Source: an uncultured Paracoccaceae bacterium
GTDB taxonomy: Bacteria; Pseudomonadota; Alphaproteobacteria; Rhodobacterales; Rhodobacteraceae
DNA length: 64,000 bases
Direction of reading: 5' to 3'
Assembly: GCA_947503775.1 (NCBI GenBank)
Contig: CANNFE010000002.1
Span: forward strand, 248,001-312,000
Numbering within the stretch: the first letter of the stretch is position 1; each line of letters begins with the position of its first letter. Below are positions 17,369 to 26,607 of this stretch, piece after piece. The notes under the pieces were generated by a model that did not search any database, was not told the origin of the DNA, and was given only the letters and a program-made list of their open reading frames with translations. A program made the position numbers and the translations under genes.

Positions 17369-18716
17369 TGTCCTGAACCTCCAGGCGAAACGCACTCATC
17401 GGATCGTCAAGCGCAAGCGTATGGTTCAGGACAAACTCGAAAACCGCTCCGCGCTTAAGCTCGGGCGGGGAAAAGAGGAATGCGAATGTGGGCTGCTCTT
17501 CCTCCTGCGTCAGAGGGTGGTGCAGAAGGTAGGGGTTCAGCATCTTGCCGATTTCGCCTGTAAGATCTTCAGTTTGGGCTGTGACGATACCGAGAACGCC
17601 GATTTCGATGGGATCCGAACGCTCTGTCTCGAGCGGTCCGAAGCTCGCGGAATGTCCGATCAGCCGAAGCTCGATCGTGAAGTCATCGTCTCTCAGGCCA
17701 AGTCGATCGCGCACCTTCGCATCGCATTTGCTCTTGATATCGTCGGCCCAAATCTGCGCGTTTTCGACATATCTGGGGTCTCTCAAAAGGCACATCACGA
17801 TGACCTGAAAGCCAGCGATCCGCGCGCCTTCCAGTTTGACCGTATACCGCTCGGACGGAACCCATTGGGAGCCTGTCACCCGCACGCTGGTCTCGTCGAT
17901 GGCCTCATAGCGAGCCTGCCGTGTATCGAGATGCCCGCCGGGCTCGTACAGGATAAACGGATCGCTGTTCTCATAAAGCATATGCGCTGAAACGGTATGC
18001 GGGCTGGCCTTCGAGCCGTCAGCAAGGGGCGTGACGATAAATCCTGCATCATCGAAGTCGAGCAGTACGACGCCGGATTGCGGATTGGTCGCGCAAAGGG
18101 CGCCGCATTCGCCGATCTTGGCGCCGTGCCAGGCGCCCCCCGCATCGCAACCCTGCATCAATGGCAAGGCCGCGATGATGGCGGTGTCCGTCGTTCGTCC
18201 GGCGATGACGATATCCGCACCAGTCTCCAAAGCCGCGCGGATCTGCTCGGCCCCGGCAAGCGCAACGATGTTCGTGCAGCTTTCTATCGTGTCCGCATCG
18301 AGATCCGGCGCGTTTGGCAGAGGATCTACCTTCCCGGCGGCGAAACGCGTCGCAAGAGCCTTGGGATTCTGAGAGCTTTTCAGGACAGCGAGCCTCAGGG
18401 GACGCCCCTGCTCTGCCGCGATCTCCTTCGTGATTTCGGTCATCCAGTCAACGGCACTGTCGGTACCGCACGTGCCTGCCGTGCCGATCACGAGCGGAAC
18501 GCCGGCCTTGGCGCGCGCCTCCATCAGGCCGGCCCATTCCGTCTTGATAGAGGCGCGGGCATATTTCGAAACACCCTGCCCCAGATAGGCCGGACCACTA
18601 TCGGTGGAGCCGCCATCGATGACGATGATATCGGGCTTTGCCGCAAGCCCCCGTTCAAGCGCGGTCTGATCGTAGTTCAGCCCCAGCGCGCCAGAGGGGA
18701 CGAGAACACGCGTCAT
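17361..18716 (-). CDS. Acyclic terpene utilisation AtuA-like protein (DUF1446)
   Basis: 451 residues from the ATG at 18716 that overlaps the tctA stop (TGATG). The N-terminal core is typical of DUF1446/AtuA: PDIIVIDGGSTDSGPAYLG, GTAGTCGTDSAVDW, VALAGAEQIRAALE and DIVIAGRTTDTA. AtuA was named from acyclic terpene catabolism in Pseudomonas, but members occur in many unrelated catabolic operons and the reaction is not established. Here it sits between a TTT transporter and two dehydrogenases. The next gene, DUF4387, is translationally coupled to it. Confidence 0.82.
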   Translation of the reverse strand: MTRVLVPSGALGLNYDQTALERGLAAKPDIIVIDGGSTDSGPAYLGQGVSKYARASIKTEWAGLMEARAKAGVPLVIGTAGTCGTDSAVDWMTEITKEIAAEQGRPLRLAVLKSSQNPKALATRFAAGKVDPLPNAPDLDADTIESCTNIVALAGAEQIRAALETGADIVIAGRTTDTAIIAALPLMQGCDAGGAWHGAKIGECGALCATNPQSGVVLLDFDDAGFIVTPLADGSKASPHTVSAHMLYENSDPFILYEPGGHLDTRQARYEAIDETSVRVTGSQWVPSERYTVKLEGARIAGFQVIVMCLLRDPRYVENAQIWADDIKSKCDAKVRDRLGLRDDDFTIELRLIGHSASFGPLETERSDPIEIGVLGIVTAQTEDLTGEIGKMLNPYLLHHPLTQEEEQPTFAFLFSPPELKRGAVFEFVLNHTLALDDPMSAFRLEVQDIG

Positions 18717-20220
18717 CAGTCGGTCACCGCCTGCGGTTTTTTGAGCAATCCGCGCAGGAACATCGGCGCGACAAACCCGGCGATGGCCGCCACCCAAAGG
18801 CCGATGGCGATCGGGGTGGAGAAGAGGAACATCGGGTCCCCATCCGACAGAACCATCGCGCGGCGTAGGGCATTTTCCATGTTCCCGCCCAGCAGGATGC
18901 CAAGGATGACCGGAACCGTCGGGATATCGAGCTTGCGAAGGACATATCCCAGCACGCCGAACGCAATCATCAGGAGAAGATCGAAATAGCTGCCCGACAG
19001 CGAATAGATCCCCACGAACGAGATCATCGTCACACCCGGGAGCAGAACCCAGGCAGGCACCGTAAGGATCCGGACGAAGATTTTCACCATCGGAACGTTC
19101 ATCAACAGAAGGACAACATTCGCGATCAGAAGAGATGCGATCAGGCCCCAGACCACCTCGGGCCGATCGGTAAAGAGGGTCGGACCGGGGGTGATGTTGA
19201 GCGTCATGAGAAGGGCAAGCAGCACGGCTGTCGTCCCCGATCCCGGAACGCCCAGCGTCAGCATCGGGACAAGCGCGCCGCCCGCCGCCGCGTTATTTCC
19301 CGCCTCGGGTGCGGCCACGCCTTTGGCGACGCCGGTGCCGAAGCCGCCCGATTTTCCGGCGATGGATTTCTCGGACATGTAGGCCAGAAAAGAGCCAAGC
19401 GAGGCCCCCGCCCCCGGCAGGATCCCGGCCACGAACCCGACGCCGCTGGCGCGTAGCATAGTCCATTTCGTGTGGGCGATATCCCTCCAGGGGATTGTCA
19501 CCTTCTCGAGCTTGACGCCTAACGTGGAGGCCTTGCCGTGGCTTTCGATGAAAAAGAACACCTCGGCAATCGCGAAAAGACCCACGATCGCCACGAGAAA
19601 GTCGATCCCGTCCATCATATGCAGGTTGCCGCCGGTCAGGCGCGGCAATCCCGAGGAGTTGTCGACCCCGATCATGGCAATGCCTAGACCGATGCAGGAG
19701 GCCAGGGCGGCCTTGGCCTGGTTGTTCGAGGCCATGCCCCCGAGCGTGCAGAAGGCCAGCAGATAAAGCGCGAAATACTCAGCCGGACCAAAGAGATAGG
19801 CCACGCGCGCTAGCATCGGCGCCAGCAGCATTAGGCCAATGGTCGCCAGAAAGGCGCCTACGAAAGAAGCGACGCCGGAAAGGACGAGAGCACCCCGGCG
19901 CGGCCTTGTTTGGCCATCGGATAGCCGTCGAGCGTGGTCATCAGGGCTGGCTCGTCGCCGGGAATGTTCAGCAAGATCGAGCTGATCCGGCCGCCATACA
20001 TCGCGCCGTAATAGACCGATGTCATCAGCACCAGCGCGGCCGTTGCATCAAGACCCAGCGTGAAGGTCAGCGGGATCAGAATGGCCACGCCGTTGGAGGG
20101 GCCGAGGCCGGGAAGCGCTCCGATAATGGTGCCGAGAAAGCAGCCGATGATCGCGAGCATCAACGTGTAGGGCGAGAGCGCGATCGAGAAGCCGAGCGCC
20201 AGATTTGCCAACATGTCCAT
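18716..20220 (-). pseudogene. tctA: tctA, TTT transporter large membrane subunit, interrupted by a one-base frameshift
   Basis: The N-terminal part (20220 to about 19890) reads MDMLANLALGFSIALSPYTL and contains GALPGLGPSNGVAILIPLTF and YYGAMYGGRISSILLNIPGD, the TctA hallmarks, but ends at a stop at 19858. Shifting frame in a GGGG run near 19890 continues as ALVLSGVASFVGAFLATIGL and runs to 18716 with the rest of TctA (VGFVAGILPGAGASLGSFLAY). Adding one base gives 1506 nt, 501 residues, the normal family length. It is either a recent inactivating deletion or a sequencing/assembly error. TctA forms the sodium- or proton-coupled channel for the TctC-bound carboxylate. Confidence 0.85.
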
Positions 20221-20229
20221 ATCTGGATC

Positions 20230-20670
20230 CTAACCGGTCAGTGCTTTGGGAAAGGCGATGAGCCCCAGCCCGAGACCGTATTTGAAAAGCAGAAATAGCC
20301 CGACCGACAAGCCCGCTCCGGTCAGGGCCGCGGGCAGGGCGCGCGATGAGATCTGATAGCTCAGGATTGCGGCCGTGATCGCCGTTGGGACGATAAAACC
20401 AAAGGGTTTCAAGGAGTAAGCGTAGGCCACGAGAACCACGACAGCGATCGCAAGCGAGAGCCACGTCTTCCAGCCTGGCCAGTTTGGGTCCGGATCCGGA
20501 CGGACCAGCATGACCAGACCGCAGAGTGCAGCGACCGCTCCGATGCCGATCGGGAAGGCTTTGGGGCCGACGGGATCTGAGAGAAAACTTGTCTGGATCT
20601 GCGTGGCGCTCGCGATATAGGCGAGCGCCACAAGAACAGTGATCAGACCGAAGATCCGATCAGAGGCCAT
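20230..20670 (-). CDS. tctB: TTT transporter small membrane subunit TctB
   Basis: 146 residues with four predicted membrane helices. The family motif SDPVGPKAFPIGIGAVAALC lies after the first helix, matching the 'D.GP..FP...G' pattern of TctB. It overlaps the tctC stop by one base (TAATG) and precedes tctA by 9 bases. It is the accessory small subunit of the transporter. Confidence 0.88.
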   Translation of the reverse strand: MASDRIFGLITVLVALAYIASATQIQTSFLSDPVGPKAFPIGIGAVAALCGLVMLVRPDPDPNWPGWKTWLSLAIAVVVLVAYAYSLKPFGFIVPTAITAAILSYQISSRALPAALTGAGLSVGLFLLFKYGLGLGLIAFPKALTG

Positions 20671-21638
20671 TACTGAATGACTCCGATATCCTTCGACATC
20701 GCATTGATTTCGCTGACAAGATTGTCGACGTAGCCTTGAAAGTCGTCACCCACGAGAGTGAAGGGCGCAAGGCCGTTCGCCTCCATCGCGGCTTTCCATT
20801 CGTCGCTTTCGGCGACCATGGTCAGCTTGTCGGCCCAGTCCTGAAATTGCTCGTCGCTGATGTCCTTGGGCACGTAAAGACCGCGCCAGTTGACGGCGAC
20901 CACATCGTAGCCCTGCTCTTTGGCGGTTGGGATGTCGTCAAAGCCCGGCACCCGCTCTTCGGTGAGGACCGCGAGGGCGCGAACTTCGCCTGCGTTGAGA
21001 AAGCCCACGACCTCGGACATGTCGCCGGACATGGCTTGCGTGAAGCCGCCAACCGTCTGCGTGATTGCATCCGCGCCGCCATCGACACCGATATATTTGA
21101 CAGCCGTTATATCATTAAAATCAGCGCGTTGCAGGATCATCAGGGGCTTGAGGTGATCGAAGCCGCCGACGGCCGACCCGCCTGCAAAAGCGACCGATCC
21201 GGGGTCTGCCTTGATCGCTTCGACAAGGTCATTCAGCGACTGATATTCGCTGTCGGCAGCCACCACGATGACCCCCGGATCGGCGCCGATCGCCCCCACG
21301 AAACGGACCTGATCGGCGGTCATTCCGGCGAAGGCATTTTGGGCGAGGCGGGTGGTTGTGGCGGAGGAGGCGGCGATGATGAGGTCGGCGTCGTCGCTGC
21401 GTTCGTTGACGACGTGACCATAGGCGAGGCCCCCTCCGGCGCCGGCCATGTTGGTGACCTGGATCGGTTGATCGACCGCTCCGATGTCGTACATGATCTT
21501 GCCGATCTGGCGGCAGGTGAAATCCCAGCCGCCGCCGGGGTTCGCCGGAGCGATACATTCTGCGGCGGTGGCGCTGTTGACGGCGCCGAAAGACAGCACG
21601 GCGCCAACGGCCAGTGCCTTGAAAAGACGTGACTTCAT
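20670..21638 (-). CDS. tctC: TTT transporter periplasmic binding protein (TctC/Bug family)
   Basis: 322 residues. The ATG at 21638 follows GGGAGGA and opens a signal peptide (about 24 residues, ending ATAA). The mature part has CIAPANPGGGWDFTCRQIGK and VTNMAGAGGGLAYG, the ligand-loop motifs of the family, then FVGAIGADPGVIVV and GVDGGADAITQTVGG. TctC proteins bind di- and tricarboxylates and other acids for the TctAB channel. First gene of the minus-strand operon; a dyad at 21826-21850 lies about 190 bases upstream. Confidence 0.9.
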   Translation of the reverse strand: MKSRLFKALAVGAVLSFGAVNSATAAECIAPANPGGGWDFTCRQIGKIMYDIGAVDQPIQVTNMAGAGGGLAYGHVVNERSDDADLIIAASSATTTRLAQNAFAGMTADQVRFVGAIGADPGVIVVAADSEYQSLNDLVEAIKADPGSVAFAGGSAVGGFDHLKPLMILQRADFNDITAVKYIGVDGGADAITQTVGGFTQAMSGDMSEVVGFLNAGEVRALAVLTEERVPGFDDIPTAKEQGYDVVAVNWRGLYVPKDISDEQFQDWADKLTMVAESDEWKAAMEANGLAPFTLVGDDFQGYVDNLVSEINAMSKDIGVIQ

Positions 21639-22039
21639 CGAGTCCTCCCTAAAACTCAGGCGGGGTTTGCCCGCTCTTGTTCCAGCGCGGCCGGCGATGT
21701 TCCTCCCATGCCGGCGCGCTGGAAGGGCAGAATGTCGCAGTTCTGCGGCTTTGGCCAGAATTTTGATTTCGAGGAAATCTTGGCCCGATTTCGGTATAGG
21801 ATATTGCGGTGCCGGAAGGCGGCGTTTGAGCGCGAATCGCATGCGCTCAAGGCTGGTTAACGCCGGCGTTTTCGCCAAATCGGGCCTGCGGCATCCGGGC
21901 GGCATATGGTCGGCATCCGGGAGGAGGCATTTTCACAGGACCCCGGATTAACGCCCCGCACGGTGCCATTTGGGCGCAACGCAGGTCGACAAGGCCTAGC
22001 ACGCGCTGAGGATTGTTAAGTGCGGACTTATGAGAAGGA
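21639..22039. other. 401-base intergenic region upstream of tctC
   Basis: No gene recognised. Besides the dyad at 21826-21850 it has a direct repeat CGGCATCCGGG occurring twice about 22 bases apart near 21892-21930. It must hold the promoter for the minus-strand tctC operon, and it lies downstream of the LacI-family gene, which is also on the minus strand. Confidence 0.5.
21826..21850. promoter_or_regulatory. Inverted repeat upstream of the TTT operon
   Basis: TTGAGCGC (21826-21833) and GCGCTCAA (21843-21850) are perfect 8-base arms separated by 9 bases, in the 401-base space between tctC and the LacI-type gene. The position suits an operator of the tctCBA operon. Which regulator would bind is unknown; the neighbouring LacI-family protein or the lost FadR-type regulator are candidates. 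Confidence 0.4.
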
Positions 22040-23071
22040 TCAGCGGTCTCTGACCAGCGTGTCGCCGGTCGTCAGCTTGGGCTGCAGCTCGATCCGTTCA
22101 CCGGCGGCATCCTCACGCTCTTCGCCGCAGCTTTTGGCGATGATCTGTGCGGCCGCTTCGCCGATTTCGCGGCGGCAGGCATCCATCGTGGCAAGCTGCG
22201 CGGGAAGACCCTGGAGCAGTTCGACCCCGTTGAACCCGGCAAGGCCGATATCGCGGGGGATCCGGGCGCCCTTTTCGCGAAGATGGATCAGGCCGCCTGC
22301 GCCGATCATGTCGTTGGAGTAGTAAAGAAAGTCCAAATCCGGGGTACGGCTCAGCATGGCCTGGGTCATCTCGCGCCCCTTGGCGAGCGCCGAGCCGCCG
22401 GAATAGAATTCCTGATCGGCAATCTCGATCCCGCCTTTGGCGAGCCGTTCGGTCAGACCTTCGAACCGTTTGCGGGCCCGGTGGTCGAGCGGCATCTTGG
22501 TGCCCATGAAGCCGATGCGCTTGTAGCCGTTTTCAAGGATCGCCTCGGCCATCAGGCGGCCCGCGCGGCGATGAGAGATGCCGACGCACGCATCGATCGG
22601 CTCGCCGTCGACATCCATGATCTCGACCACGGGGATGCCCGCGGCGACGAGCATGGCACGGGACGGCTCGGAATGTTCGAGACCCGCCACGATCACGCCG
22701 GAGGGGCGCCAGGAGAGCATTTCGTAAAGGACGCGCTCTTCCTTTTCGGGGTTGTAGTCGGTGACGCCGATCACCGGCTGAAGCGGCGTTCCGTCCAGCG
22801 TGTCCGAGATGCCGCGCAGGACCTCGGGAAAGACCATGTTGGCCAGCGACGGGATGATGACGGCGACGAGGTTGACGCGCTGGGAGGCGAGTGCGCCCGC
22901 GATCTGGTTGGGGACGTAGCCCAGCTGCTTGGCGGCGTCGCGCACCTTGAGGCGCGTCGCTTCGGAGACGTCGCCCTTGCCGCGCAGAACGCGGGAGACG
23001 GTCATTTCGCTAACCCCCGACGCTTCGGAGACATCGCGGAGGGTCAGGGTGCGTTTGCGGCCGGTTGTCAC
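22040..23071 (-). CDS. LacI-family transcriptional regulator
   Basis: 343 residues from the GTG at 23071, chosen because AAGGAG lies 8 bases before it and the helix-turn-helix follows at once (LTLRDVSEASGVSEMTVSRV, then LRGKGDVSEATRLKVRDAAK and LGYVPNQIAGALAS). An ATG at 23140 would add 23 unconserved residues. The remainder is a periplasmic-binding-protein-like ligand domain (VAVIIPSLANMVFPEVLRGI, GVIVAGLEHSEPSRAM, FLYYSNDMIGAGGLIHLRE). It resembles the gluconate (GntR/IdnR) branch of LacI. It may control the downstream TTT operon on the same strand, 401 bases away, though it could act elsewhere. Confidence 0.85.
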   Translation of the reverse strand: MTTGRKRTLTLRDVSEASGVSEMTVSRVLRGKGDVSEATRLKVRDAAKQLGYVPNQIAGALASQRVNLVAVIIPSLANMVFPEVLRGISDTLDGTPLQPVIGVTDYNPEKEERVLYEMLSWRPSGVIVAGLEHSEPSRAMLVAAGIPVVEIMDVDGEPIDACVGISHRRAGRLMAEAILENGYKRIGFMGTKMPLDHRARKRFEGLTERLAKGGIEIADQEFYSGGSALAKGREMTQAMLSRTPDLDFLYYSNDMIGAGGLIHLREKGARIPRDIGLAGFNGVELLQGLPAQLATMDACRREIGEAAAQIIAKSCGEEREDAAGERIELQPKLTTGDTLVRDR

Positions 23072-23173
23072 GCGAAGGGCTCCTTCTTGAGGGGTGGTTG
23101 CACGGTATCGCGGTGCGGCTTGGCTTCCAAGGGTTGCCATAGGTCCCTCGTCGAGAGAAAACGGAACCGCAGC

Positions 23174-23250
23174 GGCCCCGTAGCTCAGCCGGATAGAGCG
23201 ACCGCCTCCTAAGCGGTAGGCCACAGGTTCGACTCCTGTCGGGGCCGCCA
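23174..23250 (+). tRNA. tRNA-Arg (anticodon CCT)
   Basis: 77-base cloverleaf: acceptor GGCCCCG pairs with CGGGGCC, D-arm TAGCTCAGC...GAGC, anticodon stem ACCGC/GCGGT with loop CTCCTAA giving anticodon CCT, and T-arm ACAGGTTCGACTCCTGT. The discriminator G and CCA are encoded. It decodes AGG, a rare codon in such GC-rich genomes. It stands alone, with no integrated element or att-like repeat seen beside it. Confidence 0.95.
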
Positions 23251-23280
23251 AGTCCTTTCACGTCCATCAGGAGCTTCCCC

Positions 23281-24312
23281 ATGTCCCAATCCGCTACTGC
23301 CATCACGCTCGCCTCGCGTCCGTCGGGGGAGCCGACCCCTGATAATTTCAGGCAGGAGGAGCGGGAGCTGGGCGATCCTGGCGCCGGGGAGCTGCTGGTT
23401 CGGGTGATCTGGCTGTCGCTGGATCCTTACATGCGCGGGCGGATGGACGACGCGAAGTCCTATGCCGATCCGGTGGCGATTGGGGATGTGATGGAAGGCG
23501 GCGCCGTGGCGGAGGTTCTGGTGTCGAACCACGACGGCTATGCAGCCGGGGATATCGTCACGGGGCAGATCGGGTGGACCAGCCATGCAGTGGTGTCAGG
23601 CGATGAATTGCGCAAGCTGGATCCGAAGATTGCTCCGATTTCGACCGCTTTGGGCGTTTTGGGCATGCCGGGGATGACAGCTTGGGCGGGGCTAAACGAG
23701 ATCCTGAAGGCGAAGGAGGGGGAGACAATCCTTGTCTCTGCCGCGACGGGCGCGGTGGGCGGCGTTGTCGGGCAACTCGCCAAGGCGAAAGGAATGCGGG
23801 TTCTGGGCGTCGCGGGCGGGGCTGAGAAATGCGCCTATGCCGTGGAGACGCTGGGATATGACGCCTGTTTTGATCACTATGCGCCGGATGCGCGGGAGCT
23901 GCGCAAGCAGATCGCTGGGGCCGCGCCGGACGGGGTCGACTGCTATTTCGAGAATGTCGGCGGCAAGACGCTGGAGGCGGTGACGCCGGTTCTGAACACC
24001 TACGGGCGGATCGCTTTGTGCGGGATGATCGCGTGGTATTCGGGGGCGGGCGTGGCCGAGGCGATGCCGCTTCCCAAAATGTGGCGGACGATCCTGACGC
24101 AGCGGCTGCGGGTGCAGGGGTTCATCGTGACCGATCATTTCGACCGGTTCGGGGATTTCCTGCGCGAGGTCGCCCCGATGGTCGGCGATGGTCGCGTGGC
24201 GGTGAAGGAGGACGTGACCGAGGGCCTCGAGAACGCACCCGCCGCCTTTACCCGAATGCTGGGCGGCGGGAATTTCGGGAAGACGCTGGTGCGGGTCGGG
24301 GCCGATCCCTAA
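23281..24312 (+). CDS. NADP-dependent enone/aldehyde reductase (PTGR/CurA-like MDR protein)
   Basis: 343 residues in the zinc-free leukotriene/prostaglandin-reductase branch of the MDR superfamily. Hallmarks are LSLDPYMRGRM near residue 45, the nucleotide loop VSAATGAVGGVVGQLAKAKG, GVAGGAEKC, VDCYFENVGG and GRIALCGMIAWY. These enzymes reduce C=C bonds of alpha,beta-unsaturated carbonyls with NADPH. The start follows AGGAGC. It is convergent with alkB, their ends overlapping by 4 bases, so no shared operon. Confidence 0.88.
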   Translation: MSQSATAITLASRPSGEPTPDNFRQEERELGDPGAGELLVRVIWLSLDPYMRGRMDDAKSYADPVAIGDVMEGGAVAEVLVSNHDGYAAGDIVTGQIGWTSHAVVSGDELRKLDPKIAPISTALGVLGMPGMTAWAGLNEILKAKEGETILVSAATGAVGGVVGQLAKAKGMRVLGVAGGAEKCAYAVETLGYDACFDHYAPDARELRKQIAGAAPDGVDCYFENVGGKTLEAVTPVLNTYGRIALCGMIAWYSGAGVAEAMPLPKMWRTILTQRLRVQGFIVTDHFDRFGDFLREVAPMVGDGRVAVKEDVTEGLENAPAAFTRMLGGGNFGKTLVRVGADP

Positions 24313-25448
24313 CGGGGCATCGGATTGGATGCGGTCTTGTAGGGCGTCCAATCCTCGATCTCGGGGTAGTAGGTCTTGCGCCATTGGCGCACCCGCGGAT
24401 TCATGTAGCGGCGCCAGACCGGCGGGATCATCGCCAGCATCGTCATGACCGGATAGCCATAGGGGAGCTGCGGCGCCTCGTCCTTGTCGTAGGTCTGAAG
24501 CAGCGGGAAGCGGCGGTCGGGCTTGTAGTGGTGGTCGGAATGGCGCTGCAGGTTGATGAGCAGCCAGTTCGACGCCTTATGCGCTGAGTTCCAGGAATGG
24601 CGGGGCAGGACGTGTTCGTATTTGCCGTCGCCCAGATGTTTCCGGGTCAGGCCGTAGTGTTCGACATAGTTGACGAGCTCGAGCTGCCAGATCGCGATAA
24701 AAGCCTGCGCCACGAAGAGGAGCACGCCGATCCAGCCTGCGATCAGGAAGGAGAGGACGAGAAAGGCCAGTTGAAGCGCGCCATAGCGCCAGAACGGGTT
24801 CCTGAGGTCCCAGACGGGTTTGTCCCGGCGGGCGAGCATCGCCTTTTCGGCATTCCAGGCGGAGCGGAAGCATTCGTGGAGGACGCGCGGGAAGAAGGTG
24901 TGAAAGCCTTCGTTATAGCGCGCGGTGACCGGGTCCCTTGGGGTCGCGACATAGCGGTGATGGACCAGCATATGCTCGGACCGGAAGTGACTATAGAGCG
25001 CCATGGCCATCAGGATGTCGCCCATCCAGCGTTCGAGCTTGGGTTTCTGGTGCATCAGCTCGTGGGCGTAGGTGATGCCGATCGTGCCCGAGATGATGCC
25101 CATATTTGCGATGAGGAAGAACACCTCCCATCCCGCGAGGTGATCGGCGCGGACGGCGTAGAACATGATCGAGAAGAGCGTGATCGCCTGGACGGGGGCC
25201 CAGATGATGGTGATGAGCTTGTACCAGCTGAGGTCGGCGTCCGAATTGGGGTCGGGATTGGCGTCCTCCTGACCGAGGGCGGCGTCGACGAGGCTGAAGA
25301 GATACCAGGTGCAGATCGGCAGCAGGAAGACGGTCCAGCCGCCGTTGAGCGCGCCGATCCAGGCGATGGGCACGAGGCCGAGCGACAGCCAGAAAGGGGC
25401 GGCGCGCGAGAAGCGGCTGAGTTCGGGTGGTGAAACCGTGGTGGTCAT
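24309..25448 (-). CDS. alkB: Alkane 1-monooxygenase (AlkB)
   Basis: 379 residues with about six membrane helices and the histidine boxes of membrane di-iron hydroxylases: HELMHQ, EHMLVHHRYV, the family-specific NYVEHYGL, and LQRHSDHH. The residues between boxes match AlkB better than xylene monooxygenase or desaturases. It hydroxylates the terminal carbon of medium-chain alkanes using electrons from rubredoxin. No rubredoxin or rubredoxin reductase gene is nearby. Its start is 53 bases from the start-distal end of mutY on the same strand. Confidence 0.92.
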   Translation of the reverse strand: MTTTVSPPELSRFSRAAPFWLSLGLVPIAWIGALNGGWTVFLLPICTWYLFSLVDAALGQEDANPDPNSDADLSWYKLITIIWAPVQAITLFSIMFYAVRADHLAGWEVFFLIANMGIISGTIGITYAHELMHQKPKLERWMGDILMAMALYSHFRSEHMLVHHRYVATPRDPVTARYNEGFHTFFPRVLHECFRSAWNAEKAMLARRDKPVWDLRNPFWRYGALQLAFLVLSFLIAGWIGVLLFVAQAFIAIWQLELVNYVEHYGLTRKHLGDGKYEHVLPRHSWNSAHKASNWLLINLQRHSDHHYKPDRRFPLLQTYDKDEAPQLPYGYPVMTMLAMIPPVWRRYMNPRVRQWRKTYYPEIEDWTPYKTASNPMPR

Positions 25449-25500
25449 GTGGATGTCCCCTGCTCTTTGACGTGCAGGTTACGTCAGGTGAGCGCGCGGA

Positions 25501-26544
25501 TCAAAGGCGTCGTAACGTCTCGGGGGTGAGATCCCAGACCTTGCGCATCAGGGTCGGCAGGCTGGACGGGCGGAAATCGGCGCGGGGGACGAAGACGCCT
25601 CGGTGGGGGTTTGCCGATGCGGGGGCGGCGGCGGTCTGGATGGCAAGACGCAGGTGGAAATGCGTGAAGGTGTGGCGCGCCTCGGCTTCGGCGCTGTGCC
25701 ACTCCGAATCGAGGGGCGGCGCGGGGCTGGGATCGTCCGACCAGTCGGTGGTCGGCCAACCGAGCATGCCGCCGAGAAGGCCTTTGTCCGGGCGCGTCTC
25801 GAGGAGGACCGCTCTGTCTTCGCGGATGGCGACATAGGCGATGCCGAGGCGGGTGGGTTTGGGTTTCTTCGGCGTCTTTTTCGGCAGCTCGCCTTGGGTG
25901 CCAGCGGCGCGGGCGCGGCAGGGCTCACGCCACGGGCAGATGCCGCAGGCGGGGGATTTGGGCGTGCAGATCGTAGCACCGAGATCCATGACGGCCTGGG
26001 CGTAGTCTCCGGGTCGGGTCCTTGGCGTAAGGGTCGAGGCATGGGTATGGAGGATCGGTTTGGCCTGGGGCAGGGGTGTGTGTTCGTCGTGCAGGCGCGA
26101 CATGACGCGTTCGACATTGCCGTCCATGACGACCGAGGGCTGGCCGAAGGCGATGGCCGAGATGGCGGCGGCGGTGTAGGGGCCGATGCCGGGGAGGGTC
26201 AGGAGGCTCTCGTAATCGGTGGGGAATCCGCCGCGGGACGCGACCTCGCGGGCACATTTGAGCAGGTTGCGGGCGCGGGCGTAGTAGCCGAGGCCCGCCC
26301 ATTCGGCCATGACGGCAGCGTCTTCGGCCCCGGCGAGGTCCTGAACCGTTGGCCAGATCGTCGTGAAGCGTTCGAAATAGGATTTGACGGCGGCGACGGT
26401 GGTCTGTTGCAGCATCACCTCGGACAGCCAGATGCGATAGGGATCGGGCGCGGCATTCGATCCGGGCGGGATGCGCCAGGGCAGATCACGGGCATGGCGG
26501 TCGTACCAGTCCAGAAGGAGACCGGGGAGATCCTCGTCACGCAT
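25501..26544 (-). CDS. mutY: A/G-specific adenine glycosylase MutY
   Basis: 347 residues. ARDLPWRIPP begins the fold, SEVMLQQTTVAAVKSYFERF carries the catalytic Glu, the helix-hairpin-helix is LLTLPGIGPYTAAAISAIAFG, and the catalytic Asp lies in VVMDGNVERVMSR. The four Fe-S cysteines are in CTPKSPACGICPWREPC. A C-terminal NUDIX-like domain (about 230-340) recognises 8-oxoguanine. It removes adenine mispaired with 8-oxoG. It is divergent from the DUF721 gene, an arrangement frequent in Rhodobacterales. Confidence 0.95.
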   Translation of the reverse strand: MRDEDLPGLLLDWYDRHARDLPWRIPPGSNAAPDPYRIWLSEVMLQQTTVAAVKSYFERFTTIWPTVQDLAGAEDAAVMAEWAGLGYYARARNLLKCAREVASRGGFPTDYESLLTLPGIGPYTAAAISAIAFGQPSVVMDGNVERVMSRLHDEHTPLPQAKPILHTHASTLTPRTRPGDYAQAVMDLGATICTPKSPACGICPWREPCRARAAGTQGELPKKTPKKPKPTRLGIAYVAIREDRAVLLETRPDKGLLGGMLGWPTTDWSDDPSPAPPLDSEWHSAEAEARHTFTHFHLRLAIQTAAAPASANPHRGVFVPRADFRPSSLPTLMRKVWDLTPETLRRL

Positions 26545-26607
26545 TCTTTATGCTTGCTCCGTCCGGTTTCGCTGGCTGCTTGCAGGCTGCCTCTTTAGGT
26601 TGGGGCC

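Noticed and set aside
23174-23250. tRNA-Arg as an integration site of a mobile island
   Set aside because: No integrase gene or duplicated tRNA 3' end was seen in the flanking sequence.
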